From Phoebastria nigripes (Eukaryota; Chordata; Aves; Procellariiformes; Diomedeidae), in contig JAYKAV010000500.1 in assembly GCA_035582835.1 (NCBI GenBank), positions 1,255,726-1,319,725 on the forward strand: a DNA stretch of 64,000 nucleotides. The letters are read 5' to 3'. Below the pieces are notes generated by a model. That model did no database searches and had not been told where the DNA came from. It was given only the letters and a program-made list of their open reading frames with translations. A program made the translations under genes and the position numbers. This document shows positions 11,441-20,828 of the stretch, in pieces. Positions within the stretch are counted from its first letter, which is position 1, and each line of letters starts with the position of its first letter.

Positions 11441-12941
11441 TCTGCAGTTTTGAGCTCCGGGAGGGCTGGAGTGCGCAAGGACCGAAGGGCGGATGGAGGC
11501 AGTCCGGCGGGGGCTGCTGGGGGAACGTGCACGCTCATTGCAGCTTATTCTTTAAATTACTTTACAAAAGCCGGCGTGTGACTGATCAAAGCAGGTTTCT
11601 GTCGGGATAACAAATGCAGATGGTCTTTCAGGTTCAAAACTTCCTGGATTTGGTGATGCTGCTTTTCATCTGTTTCCTTTTGTTTCATGTAGTGCTGTGG
11701 CTGCCACATAGCACCTTTGATAATGAAATGACTCCAGTGGAGGGGTTTTTTTTAAGTCAAAAATATACAAAGCAAATGTAAAATGCTAAGTATTCTTAAA
11801 TAACCCTTGTTAAATCACTAACGTGGTAACTCACTGGTGCTGATGGAAGTTACAAACAGCAAGCAGAGAAATGCCTGGTTCNTGGGTGCAGATGCTTTGT
11901 GAAAGAAAACCCTATTTGAGGATTACTTGAGGGCATTTCAGGGCTTAAATTTGCTCTAGTTTGAAGTTTTTATTTCTTTCAGAGATGAAATTTTAAGACT
12001 TAAAATGTTAAAGGTGTAACTGAAATAAAGCATGTGTATTTGGGGCTGCACTCTGCCTCAGAAATGTGCCCTTTTCAGTCTTGTGTGGAAATTGCTGTGT
12101 TACATGTTTTAAAAATAAGTGTCTCCCTTGTACTGACACATCTTGTGGGAGGCTTTCTGTGAAGTTTCTGAGGTGGTGATAGCAAGACAGGAACACTGAA
12201 CATCATTGCGCTAAGAAGAATACACAAGACAACATAAAGACAAACAATCCTCTTAGTATCATTAAGGTTGTGCTACAGAGAGAGCTTGGCCCAGTGGCAC
12301 GAGGCTGTGCCGTGTGCCATCATGTCCTTGTGTCTGTCCTCATACTCCACTGGTTTCCATCCTCCAGATGTGGTTTGCAAGTGTTTGAGCTCTGTTGCTC
12401 ACTGTTGAGTTTGCACTGGCAGCAGCTAAGCCAGGGACGGTGCTTGGCCCCAGGTGTTAGTTTTCGTTCTGCCCAGGTAGTAGTACTTACTGCTTTGGGA
12501 AGGTACAAGTCACCTGAACCAGGTATGTTCCTTATCCTCTTGCTCAGACACCACCGAGTTCGCTCAGATGGTTCTGTGTGGCAGTGGTAAATAGATGTCT
12601 GTCCTCTTAAACTGTTGGTATTTGTTTTCAGTTTCAAATACTGTCCTGTTTTGGCAGCTGAACCAAATTGGAAGACTCAAAATTGAGACCATGAAATTGT
12701 ATATGGATAGAGCAGGGAGGGTTCATTGAATTCCTGATTTGGTAGGGACTAACCCAGCTGTGTCTCGAACAGAGAGAAACCACTGGCAGGTTAGAGGGAG
12801 GAAAAGGCTGGCAATAACTTCTACGAGCTATCAATCATGTGTCAATGCCATGAATACTTGATCTGTCACTGGGAATGTGTGAAGTTGCATGTCAGAAGTC
12901 AGCTGGAAATGTGACGTGTCTGCTCGTTTTGTCCCTTTCAG
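11441..12941. other. MVB12B intron up to the first exon in the window
   Basis: Mixed, mostly AT-leaning DNA with no recognised repeat. One ambiguous base is at 11882. The last bases before the exon form an ordinary acceptor: a pyrimidine-rich stretch (TTTTGTCCCTTTCAG, ending at 12941). No other exon was recognised. Confidence 0.55.
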
Positions 12942-12997
12942 CAATGGATGGAGTGCCTTTTATGATTTCGGAGAAGTTTGCCTGTGCTCCTGAAGGG
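12942..12997 (+). CDS. MVB12B: MVB12B exon (antepenultimate coding): start of UMA domain
   Basis: MVB12B is a subunit of ESCRT-I, the cytosolic/endosomal complex that sorts ubiquitinated cargo into multivesicular bodies. This 56-nt exon is preceded by a pyrimidine tract and CAG and followed by GTGAGT. Its first two bases (CA) complete a codon begun in the upstream exon, giving A-MDGVPFMISEKFACAPEG. The MDGVPF...SEKF core is the hallmark of the UMA (UBAP1-MVB12-associated) domain, and the MVB12B version is recalled as nearly identical. The exon ends on a complete codon, matching the phase of the next exon. The N-terminal MABP domain is encoded upstream, outside the window. Comparison is from memory, not an alignment. 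Confidence 0.92.
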
Positions 12998-14852
12998 GTG
13001 AGTTGCCTTTGTTGTGCTCCCAGTGTCTGAAATTCATCTTTTTGTGGAGAGCAATCACAAAGCACCAACACAAATTACCTGCTTCTGGGAGCTTTTCTTT
13101 TGTGGGGCCTAATATATACCCAGTGCTTGAGATGATCTAAGGTTGCGCTTTACAACACTTTCCCATAGGGTAGGAATGGCTTTTGCCAGATCACTTCTAA
13201 AACTGAATTCTCCCGGGAGGTGAAGGTTTATCACCACCAGAAATAGGAATGGCAATGGGATTCTCTGGTGCTGGAAGCATTTCTAATTTCTTAGCATAGA
13301 TTGTAAAGAAAGCTGCAAATGTACAGCTCTCCGAGATTTAACCTGCTGTGGAGATGGTGTAGTGCAGTCAGCTTTACGACTTTGCTTTTGCACCCCAGAA
13401 GTTCACGACAATGGTAATGGTGTGGTGCTCCCCGGCACTGGCAGCTGCCGCAGCTCAGCAGGCTGCCGCGAGGCTCCTGCGGCTCCACGCCCTGTGTGGG
13501 CAGAGCCGGGCAGCGGCATGTGGGCGAGGATCTTCCAGATCTTCCAGAGCTACTCAGTCTTGGTGGGCACTGGTGGTTTTGCAGGTGGAGCGCGAGCGGC
13601 TGTAGCTGACTGGGGGTAGCAGGGTTGCCACGGCTGCGCTGGCCGAAATCCAGTTTGGTGGGGAGGCTGTGCCCTCCTGTTTACCAGTTCCAGCCTGGAA
13701 AGTTTGCGGAGGTAGCTGTGTCCTAATGACGCCACAGCTGGACCTCAGCTGGGTTCCACGGAGCAGGACCAGGGATGGAAAAATGGTTTTAGGATTCCTG
13801 TTGCCCTCTGTCATGGGGGACTATCTGAGCCGAAGTGTCTCAAGTGCAGCAGCAAAACAGACTGGGTTTCTAAGCGAGTTCACTCCTCAAGCAGAGTCTT
13901 GCTCGGCGTGCCTGTGCTGCTGGCAGCACGGCTCCTGCCTGGCAGTGGGGCGAGCTCGGGAGGGCACCGCGTCCTGCCTGCTCGGTGCCGAGCACTGTGG
14001 TGCCAGCGGAGGGTGCTGCCAACGGCCTGGGCAGGGCGGGTTTGCTCGGCCAAAACGGAAACCCTGGTAGCAATTCAGAATGACTTTTGAGCGTCACTGG
14101 CCCAGCACTAATTTAAGTTGGTGATCCAGAGCTCAGAGGCTCAGCATCCCATTACCAGTTCCCTAATCCATCCAATCCTAAAATAATACCTCTTTAAAAA
14201 TCAGTTTACAAGAAGCTGTTACAGCAAACACCGAGCCATCAGCTGTATCTGATTTTTTCATGTCGTGCTCCTGCTTTGTGCTTTCTTCTTCCTGCTGACA
14301 CAACCTGCGTGTGCAGCCAGACGCGGTTTTTCACAACCATTGCTTTCTGAAAGGGTTGTTTATGGGCCGTTATTCCCAGAAAGCTGGAGTCCCTGCTGCG
14401 AGGACAAATGCAGAGAGATTAGGTCGTGCTAATCCTCCCCTCGGATCCTTTAGACACCATTGCCACCATATGGTCAGTTTGGTTGGGGCTTCCCACAGCT
14501 GGTGCCGCTCCCACCTACGTGCTGTGGCCATACGAAATCCATAGGGTGTTACAAAGTGCGTTCCAGTAACAGCCTTCCTGCGGCAGGGAGGTGGCTAAAG
14601 ATCTACCTGTGCAAAGCGACACTGAGATGAGTGTCAGCTGTCCCCGCTTAGGGAGAAAGGCATTAGAGCTGTTATCCCTAACCCGTCTTCTGCTTCTTCA
14701 CTCTTGTGGTGGACTGAGAAACAGGATTATGCATGTGTTTACAGATGGTGCCTCTAAATCTCTGGTGATGGAGTATTTGCTGACTTCAAACAAAACAAAC
14801 CAAAACAAAAAAACCCTAAATTTGACTTTTTTTTTTTTTTTCCCCTTGCCAG
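12998..14852 (+). other. MVB12B: MVB12B intron between the first two exons seen
   Basis: A 1,855-bp intron, GT...AG. The donor is GTGAGT, and the acceptor follows a T-run of 15 (14827-14841), then CCCCTTGCCAG. A GC-rich segment at about 13420-14070 holds only shadow open frames. An A-rich stretch with CAAAACAAAACC-like words immediately precedes the T-run. No transposon, RNA gene or alternative exon was recognised. Confidence 0.75.
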
Positions 14853-14912
14853 ATGCAGCCAGTTGATCTCTTGGGCATCACCATCAAAACCCTTGCAGAA
14901 ATTGAAAAGGAG
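14853..14912 (+). CDS. MVB12B: MVB12B exon (penultimate coding): middle of UMA domain
   Basis: This 60-nt exon, in phase 0 at both ends, encodes MQPVDLLGITIKTLAEIEKE, exactly 20 residues. The LLGITIK...LAEIEKE core continues the UMA domain begun in the previous exon and matches recalled MVB12B with a few conservative changes. It is preceded by a long T-tract and CAG and followed by GTAGGT. The ATG at its start is an internal methionine, not a translation start. The open frame running on past 14912 is intron read-through. In ESCRT-I the UMA region is held to help tether MVB12/UBAP1 subunits to the complex. Confidence 0.93.
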
Positions 14913-16239
14913 GTAGGTACCCAGCCAGGCACTAAGCAAAAGTGTCATGAGAGCTGTTGTTCACTTTGCTGTAAGATCCCTTCCCTTATGGAAAAGGCCT
15001 CTCTTGTCTTTCCCAAGTCACTGCTGGTGGATAAAGTCAATGCAGAGTCAAACAGTAAGCTCAGAATTAGGGATGTCCTCTGTGATCTGTGCCAGGTGAA
15101 GATGCTTAGGTGTTGAATCTAATGGCAAAGTCTGCTGCCCTCTGTTTAATTCCAGATGTCTTTCTTATTTAACCTTTCTTTCTCATTTGTTAACAAAACA
15201 TGTTACAAGCAGGATGTTGTTTGTGTTAGGTTGCCTCTTGCATCTCAGGGAAGCAAATGAACTTGATTAAACAATGTCAGGTAAACTACTTCATCATTTT
15301 TCAGTTTGATGGTGCTGGTAACTTGTTACCAGGAAAAACAGGCTGCACTTTCAGTGAGCATGAATCTTCCAGGAGCTCAGGGAGGAGACAGCCGTCAAAC
15401 CGAGGACGGTCTCGTGTTCCCGAGGAAGCATTTTGGCACATGCATGACTTGGGCTGCATGGTGCCGAGGAGCTGCCTGCTCTGCAAGGGCTGCCTGTCAG
15501 CTGACGTCTCAGACCAGGAGGAAAATTGTCTCAGCAGCACGTGCTTCTTTGGGCACCGTCGGTCACAAACATCTTCTCTTGCGCCAACCAGCTGGGTTAA
15601 AGGCAAAGAGTAAGAAGATGGCATAGCAAAACTTCCAGACTCCTCATGGCTCCCTTACTTGTTGATTCCAGTTGTGAGTCCAGTTTCCTAAATCCATCCT
15701 CTTCTCCTGCCTGGAAGTTTTGTCTGAGTGCGAAAAGAAGGTGGTCGTTGCCAGGGCTTTCCAGGCACCTGGTGGGCCAGAGCAGTGACAGTGGCTCTGA
15801 AGATGCTGCCCAATGGGGCAATCGCTGGCAGAAGCACCCACTGCCTCGGGCGCTGCAGTCTTGCCATGTGGCACGCGTGCTGTCTGTCACGAGGGTATCG
15901 TGTGCTGGGAGCCGGGGTGCTCAGAGCTGGTGGCCCCTACGCGTGCCTGCGTCCTTTCCCCAGCTCTCGCCAGATGCTGGCTGTGGGGTAGTAGGTCCCT
16001 TTTGCCGGAGGGAAAGCAAAGTGGCGTTGGATTTGCTTCTGCAGCCCTCTGCGTGTCACCTGGTGCGGGGAGAGGTCTCGGCAGCTCGGGGCGCTGCCCG
16101 GATGGGTGGGCTGTGCAGCCCTCCCCCGTGCCCCTCGCAGGCCTGCGGAGTGCAGGGACACCAGCACCGGAGTCATTTGCGTGGCCTTGGGAGGAGAGGT
16201 TGATACCTGCTGGCTCTCCCCACACCCTCCTGTTCCATT

Positions 16240-16620
16240 ACAGGCTGTGTGCATTTCAGAGTAATGAAAAGTATAATTATGTAGCCCATATTCCTTGATG
16301 AAGCATCTTGTCTGCACATAGATAGCTACACATATAAATATTGTGAATTTCTGCATGGCTTTATTTCCCTTGCAAGCAATAGCACCATTACAGCAAATCT
16401 TCTGGATTTCCAAAGCAGCGAGAACATTTTCCCTGGAGCTAGATGCCTTGCAAAAAATATTCCCAAAGAATTCCAAGAGTTATTGTTCTCTGTCGCCACA
16501 TTTGCAGATGTATGCGCCCATCCTCCAAGCTGCAAGGCGAGCTGAATGAAAGGACTCCACCCTTTCAGGAAAACGGATGAAAATAGGCGCAAATCCTGTA
16601 CTGCACACTCAGGCTGCACC
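16240..16620. promoter_or_regulatory. AT-rich intronic island (candidate conserved noncoding)
   Basis: Unique AT-rich sequence bounded by GC-rich DNA on both sides, with ATAATTATG at about 16274 and no repeat signature. The abrupt islands of AT-rich unique sequence in this intron are candidates for conserved noncoding elements. I see no diagnostic motif cluster here, so the call is weak. Confidence 0.2.
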
Positions 16621-16951
16621 TGGAGTCAGCATCTCATTGCACCAGGACTGCACAGCCGTGCCCTGAGGAGCGTACGAAGAAGTGGTGTGTGAAGAGGCGG
16701 TGAAGCCCAACGGGTGAAGGCAGGTTTAAGCTGAGGGCGCCGTTCGCCCATGGCTGTTTTGGTGGACGTAGGGCGGAGAGGAGCAGCGCCGTGGCTGGGT
16801 CTCCCTGTGGGGCTGCGGGGGGTTTGTCCTCGCCTTGTCCTGCCTGTCCTGGGTAGGGGAATGTCACTGAGCGGGCGTCTCGGCAGGCGAGGCGGCCTCT
16901 GTATGGTGCAGAGCGGTGCAGGCAGCAGCGAAGGCACCGGGACTGTTCACG

Positions 16952-16968
16952 GCAGCAGCAGCAGCAGC
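16952..16968 (+). repeat. Short (GCA)n trinucleotide run
   Basis: Five GCA units plus GC, inside GC-rich intron sequence that also contains further CAG/GCAGC words nearby. It is short enough to be stable, lies in an intron of MVB12B, and has no coding meaning in any recognised gene. Confidence 0.85.
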
Positions 16969-17084
16969 GGGTGCTGCTGTGCCACGTGGCTGTCAGCAGC
17001 GCGGTCAGCCGTCGGGCTGCCGTGGGCCTCCCGCGCTCGCGGGGCGCTGGCAGAGTGCACCCCGTCTTTGTTTTAGCTTGGCGT

Positions 17085-17690
17085 TGAGCAAAAAGTCTGG
17101 AGAGAGTCTAATTAGTAAAGTGAGCATCTAATATTAATCATTCCTTTTAAACTGACAGGGAAGGCAGTTCATTTAACCACTTAATTGCTACAAGTTTTCA
17201 TGGGCTGCTCTTTGCAAATATATTTAATGAAGAAGTTGTAAATCTACGAGAGCTTAAAATTTTAATTTTATACAGAAATATTTTTCCTTGTTCTCATGTT
17301 TGTAGTCAATTCTCCAGAGTGCAGTCACATGAAATGTTCTTTAAATGAACATATTTGCTAACTGGCATGATTTCAGTTTTTAAAACATTGGTTCCAGCAA
17401 TTAGGCATTTTTTTCAGTTCCCAAATGACTAGAGAAATTCGTCTTGATTATAATTGCTCTTAGCCACGCATATCTAATTTGTGTCTTTTTAAGTGTTAAT
17501 TAGTAAACAGTTTGAGCTGACATCTTTATGTGTTTGTGTGTTGAAAAATGAGGCTTATTGCTTATTTAGCTTGGGGCTGGTACTGCTAGCTGTGACATCA
17601 TGACATTGAGGTAAAATTAATGAAGACGTGTTTGCCAATTAAAAGGCAGTCTTGAGAAAGATGACTCCTTGACACATCCCCTTGCAGAGT
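17085..17690. promoter_or_regulatory. AT-rich intronic block with a repeated TAATTAGTAAA word
   Basis: About 600 bp of AT-rich unique DNA directly upstream of an intronic CpG island. The exact 11-mer TAATTAGTAAA occurs at 17109-17119 and again at 17497-17507, with other TAAT cores around. The pairing of an AT-rich motif block with a CpG island is like that at 2490-3190. Enhancer function is inference only. Confidence 0.3.
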
Positions 17691-17729
17691 TTGCCCGAGA
17701 TGCGAACTGTGCGCTGCAGGGGGCTTTTT

Positions 17730-17960
17730 AGTGTCGTTTGGACGAACGGGAAGTTCGGGAGCGTTTCCCGCAGCCCGGCCCCGTTCCCGCTCCCGCCGTT
17801 GGCAGCGGGGGGGCACGCGCCGCGGTCCCCGCGCGCCCTCTGCCGGCCCCGCGCCTCCCTGCAGCCCCGCGCCCCCCGGCCCCCCNCTCCGTGTCCCCTC
17901 TCAGCCCGGGGACGGGTGCTCTGCGGGACGGAGGGGCTGGGACCGGCTCAGCAGGTGCCG
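17730..17960. other. Intragenic CpG island
   Basis: Very GC-rich sequence with many CpG dinucleotides, densest at 17760-17880, inside the last intron of MVB12B. A single N sits in a C-run at 17886. Such intragenic islands may be alternative or antisense promoters, or orphan islands linked to nearby developmental genes. No start site, TATA box or convincing splice donor was recognised. The open frames here (for example - 17728-18285) are GC-driven artefacts. Confidence 0.55.
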
Positions 17961-18738
17961 GCTCTCTTTTCGTGAGGAGCTGGTCCTCCGGCAGCTTGGT
18001 GGTGACAGCTGCGGGAGCGTCGGTGGCCTCGCTGCTGGGCACGCCAGACCAGGATGAGAGGAGGTTTCGGCATCGGAGCAGAGAAGGCCGAGCCCACGTC
18101 CGCTGGGAGCCGGCTGGAGGAGCAGGTCCAGCTTGTCTCTCCACAAGAAGCAGGCAGCCCTCGCCCAGCTCCGTGGGGGCTTGGCACCGTGGACAAGCCC
18201 GCAGCAGCCCTGGCACAGCCAGCCCATCCGGCACCGTGGCTCCGTCCCCGCACACGTGGCCGGGGTCAGGCGCCAGCAAAGTCACTGAGTTCCCGGGGCC
18301 ACCTCACTGGCAGCATGTCCTGTGCCCCAGGCTGACTGGCGAGGAGTGGTGACAAACGGGCCTGGCCCAAGGGAACAGGGGAACATCTTGGTGACATCCC
18401 AGGTGCCACAAACGGGACACTGGGAGACGTGGGGGAGAATGGTCCGTATCCAGAACCGTTACAGTGGGTGCGCTGGGACCGTGTGCCGCTCCTGCCCAAG
18501 CCGCCCCAGCAGCCCCAGCGCATCCTCTGCTTCGGCCGCACCACCTGCAATGGGAGAGCCACCGCCACCCTGGCCTCTCCTGGGGGTGCCATGGCACGGC
18601 AAGGGGCCACAGCAGCATCCAGGATGGCCTGGGGCTGTCAGGGTGCAGCCCACAGCGTGCCACGAGATGGCACTGCTACGGCACACTCCACGCGCGCTGC
18701 GGCGCCCAGGCCCACACGGCTCTGTCCAGCTGGCGGCA

Positions 18739-18814
18739 GGGATGTCCCTCAGCTGTAGGGATGTCCATCAGCTGCAGGGATGTCCCTCGGGCTGCAGCAG
18801 TGTCCAGGCAGCTG
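18739..18814 (+). repeat. Imperfect 19-bp minisatellite
   Basis: Three clear copies, then a degenerate fourth, of a unit beginning GGGATGTCCCTCAGCTG. The first two are 19 bp, the third 20 bp, and the fourth (GCAGTGTCCAGGCAGCTGCA) is diverged. It lies about 0.5 kb upstream of the final MVB12B exon. It is probably replication slippage in GC-rich DNA and may be length-polymorphic. Confidence 0.75.
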
Positions 18815-19279
18815 CAGTGACATCTTGTGGGGCGCAGGGACATGTGTATAGGAATTTTCACCCACCTTGCCAAATGAAAAATGCTAATTATGATGGTACC
18901 AGCTTGTGTAAATGAGGCCCTCAAAGGGGAGTCTTTCTGACTAGCTGCTTTATGCACAGGATGAGTGTGCACAGGATGTGTTCGTGTTAATGCTGGGTTT
19001 TAGGGAAGGGGGGTGAATCTTATCTGGGATGGTTTCCGCCATGGGGTCAGGTGGTGCCGGCAGGCTCACCCAGCGTGGCCCTGCCTGGGGCAGGGGGACG
19101 AGATCACAGCTCAGGGTGCTGCCAGGCCCAATTCTTACTTCATTCTTCTGCTTGTTGTATCATCCCACCCCAGGCACAGGCCGGGGAGCGTGGCTGTGCA
19201 GCTGCATGGCCACGCGCCCTGGCCCAGGCTGCCGTTGGGCTGTGCCTCACGGTTCCCTCTGTCTNGCTTTGCCCCACAG

Positions 19280-19366
19280 TATGACTACAGCTTCCGGACG
19301 GAGCAGAGCGCGGCAGCCCGCCTGCCGCCCAGCCCCACCAGGTGCCCGCCAGTCACGCAGTCCTGA
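19280..19366 (+). CDS. MVB12B: MVB12B final coding exon and stop
   Basis: This exon begins after CCCCACAG and reads YDYSFRTEQSAAARLPPSP, then TRCPPVTQS and TGA (stop 19364-19366). It is in phase with the preceding 20-residue exon, so the three exons together give 67 C-terminal residues. The SFRTEQSAAARLPPSPTR stretch matches the recalled end of vertebrate MVB12B; the last few residues differ as expected in another species. It completes the UMA region and adds a short proline-containing tail. The open frame starting at 19013 is this exon plus upstream intron. Confidence 0.94.
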   Translation, partial: YDYSFRTEQSAAARLPPSPTRCPPVTQS

Positions 19367-20730
19367 GAGGGGCTGCCGGCGCTGGAGCAGGTGTGTGCGT
19401 GCATACTACTGAGTGGGACGCGGGACGCGGCACTGGGGCCGTCCCGGCAGACCTCCGCTCGTCCGGCCATCACCGCCCGCCCTGCGCTGCACCACCTCCT
19501 CCTGCACACGCCGCTCCACGCATTGGGACTGCACAACCCTTTGGCAGCTGCCCCCACCCTCCCTCGCTGCTGCGGACGCTTCTCCACGTGAGTACGTGAC
19601 CAGGAGCCTGACGGCAGCCCCTCGGTTGTCCCCACTTCGTAACCCCTGCTGCAGGACAGTCACAAAAACCAGAGCTGTAACAAACTGCTGTGAACAGCAA
19701 GCCATGAGCTCGCGGGCCATCAAAAAATGCTCAGCTGCGAGCCCTAAAAGTAAGGAAGAGTAAAAGATATGGCTGGTTAATCCGCAAGCCCCCAGGCATC
19801 CCACCCAAGCTGACGTGGAACTGATGGGCTCTTGACACCTCACGGCGAGAGGCCCCTGCGGCGCTCGGTCCAGCGGGCAGCACCGAGCCACAGCGGATGC
19901 CCTGTCTGCCTCCGCCGAGGTCCAGGCACACAGCAGCTCCGCCACGGCCAGGGTCAACCCCAGACTGTGATCACTTGTTTTTGCTGTAGGCTGGTGGAGC
20001 CGGGGTTGCTTGCTCAGACCTGCCTTGGGCTCTCTCCCAGGCACTGGCAAGGCGGAGGGGCGCAGAGAGCACAAGCTGCACTGCAGTTCCTGAGGTGATG
20101 CACCTCCGCTTTGCACACGGTGTCTGTGTGTCCGTCAGGACCTAGAGCGACAAACGTCCTGTATTTCTTTCCGGGCTGGATGCTGGCAGAGGCCCAGGCA
20201 GACCCTGGCAGCACCCCACTGACCCCTGGCTGAGCTGCCTGCGGAGCTGGTGCCCTGCTGACAACGTGGATGCTGTCACCTGCCCGTCACTTTGGACAGT
20301 TTTCTAATATTTGCCCCGCTAGCTGCTGAAACAAAAGAGATGTGCCTGTTCCCTTGTGCACTCACAGGGAAGCACGGAACTCTGACGTAGTGCAGGATGA
20401 GAGTGGGATGCATTAAACCCTGACCTCAGCCTCCTTGTGATCGCTGACCTTAGCTCGCTCCCGAGTCAAATGCATGTCTTGGAGAAGTCTGTTGCTGTAA
20501 TAAGTTATTTAGAAGTGCCCATCTGACTCCGTGCTGCTTTTTCAAGTCTCTGCTGTAGAACAAAACTACATCATGGCAGCAAAATGGCAATTTTTAAGTA
20601 AATGTTAAAATGTACAACTTTTTGTATTGTAAAATACTGATTACCTAACCCTATTGAAATGCAATTGCCATAGTAACAAATAACAGTATTGTCGCTCTCA
20701 GTCTGGGTCATACGTATGCCCTGACCTGCT

Positions 20731-20738
20731 TTGCACTG
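20731..20738 (+). promoter_or_regulatory. Overlapping microRNA seed matches in the 3' UTR
   Basis: TTGCACTG contains the 7-mer target match for the miR-130/301 family (TTGCACT) and, shifted by one base, that for the miR-148/152 family (TGCACTG). It lies in the AT-rich, UTR-like part of the MVB12B 3' UTR, 90 bp before a Pumilio-type site. Seed matches of this length also occur by chance, so conservation would be needed to support regulation. Confidence 0.35.
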
Positions 20739-20820
20739 CTTTTGATTGATCTTGCATTTTCTAGTTGGACAGAATGGTGACTAACAGTAGGTTTTGTACT
20801 GTCAGCTTGTATTTTTTATT

Positions 20821-20828
20821 TGTACATA
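20821..20828 (+). promoter_or_regulatory. Pumilio-type element in the 3' UTR
   Basis: TGTACATA matches the Pumilio recognition element TGTANATA, in U-rich sequence (TTTTTTATT precedes it). Pumilio proteins bind such sites to reduce mRNA stability or translation. This is a single 8-mer, so the assignment is tentative. Confidence 0.4.

Larger units (their letters stand above)
14913..19279 (+). other. MVB12B: MVB12B last coding intron
   Basis: A 4.37-kb intron with donor GTAGGT and acceptor TTTGCCCCACAG (one ambiguous base at 19265, within the pyrimidine tract). It alternates sharply: GC-leaning 15300-16240, AT-rich 16240-16620, GC-rich 16620-17080, AT-rich 17085-17690, a CpG island at about 17730-17960, then GC-rich to about 18860 with a small minisatellite. 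Long open frames in the GC-rich parts are overlapping on both strands and resemble nothing known. Confidence 0.75.

Noticed and set aside
19406..20116. 236-codon open frame antisense to the MVB12B 3' UTR
   Set aside because: No recognisable domain, GC-rich context, and directly opposite a 3' UTR.
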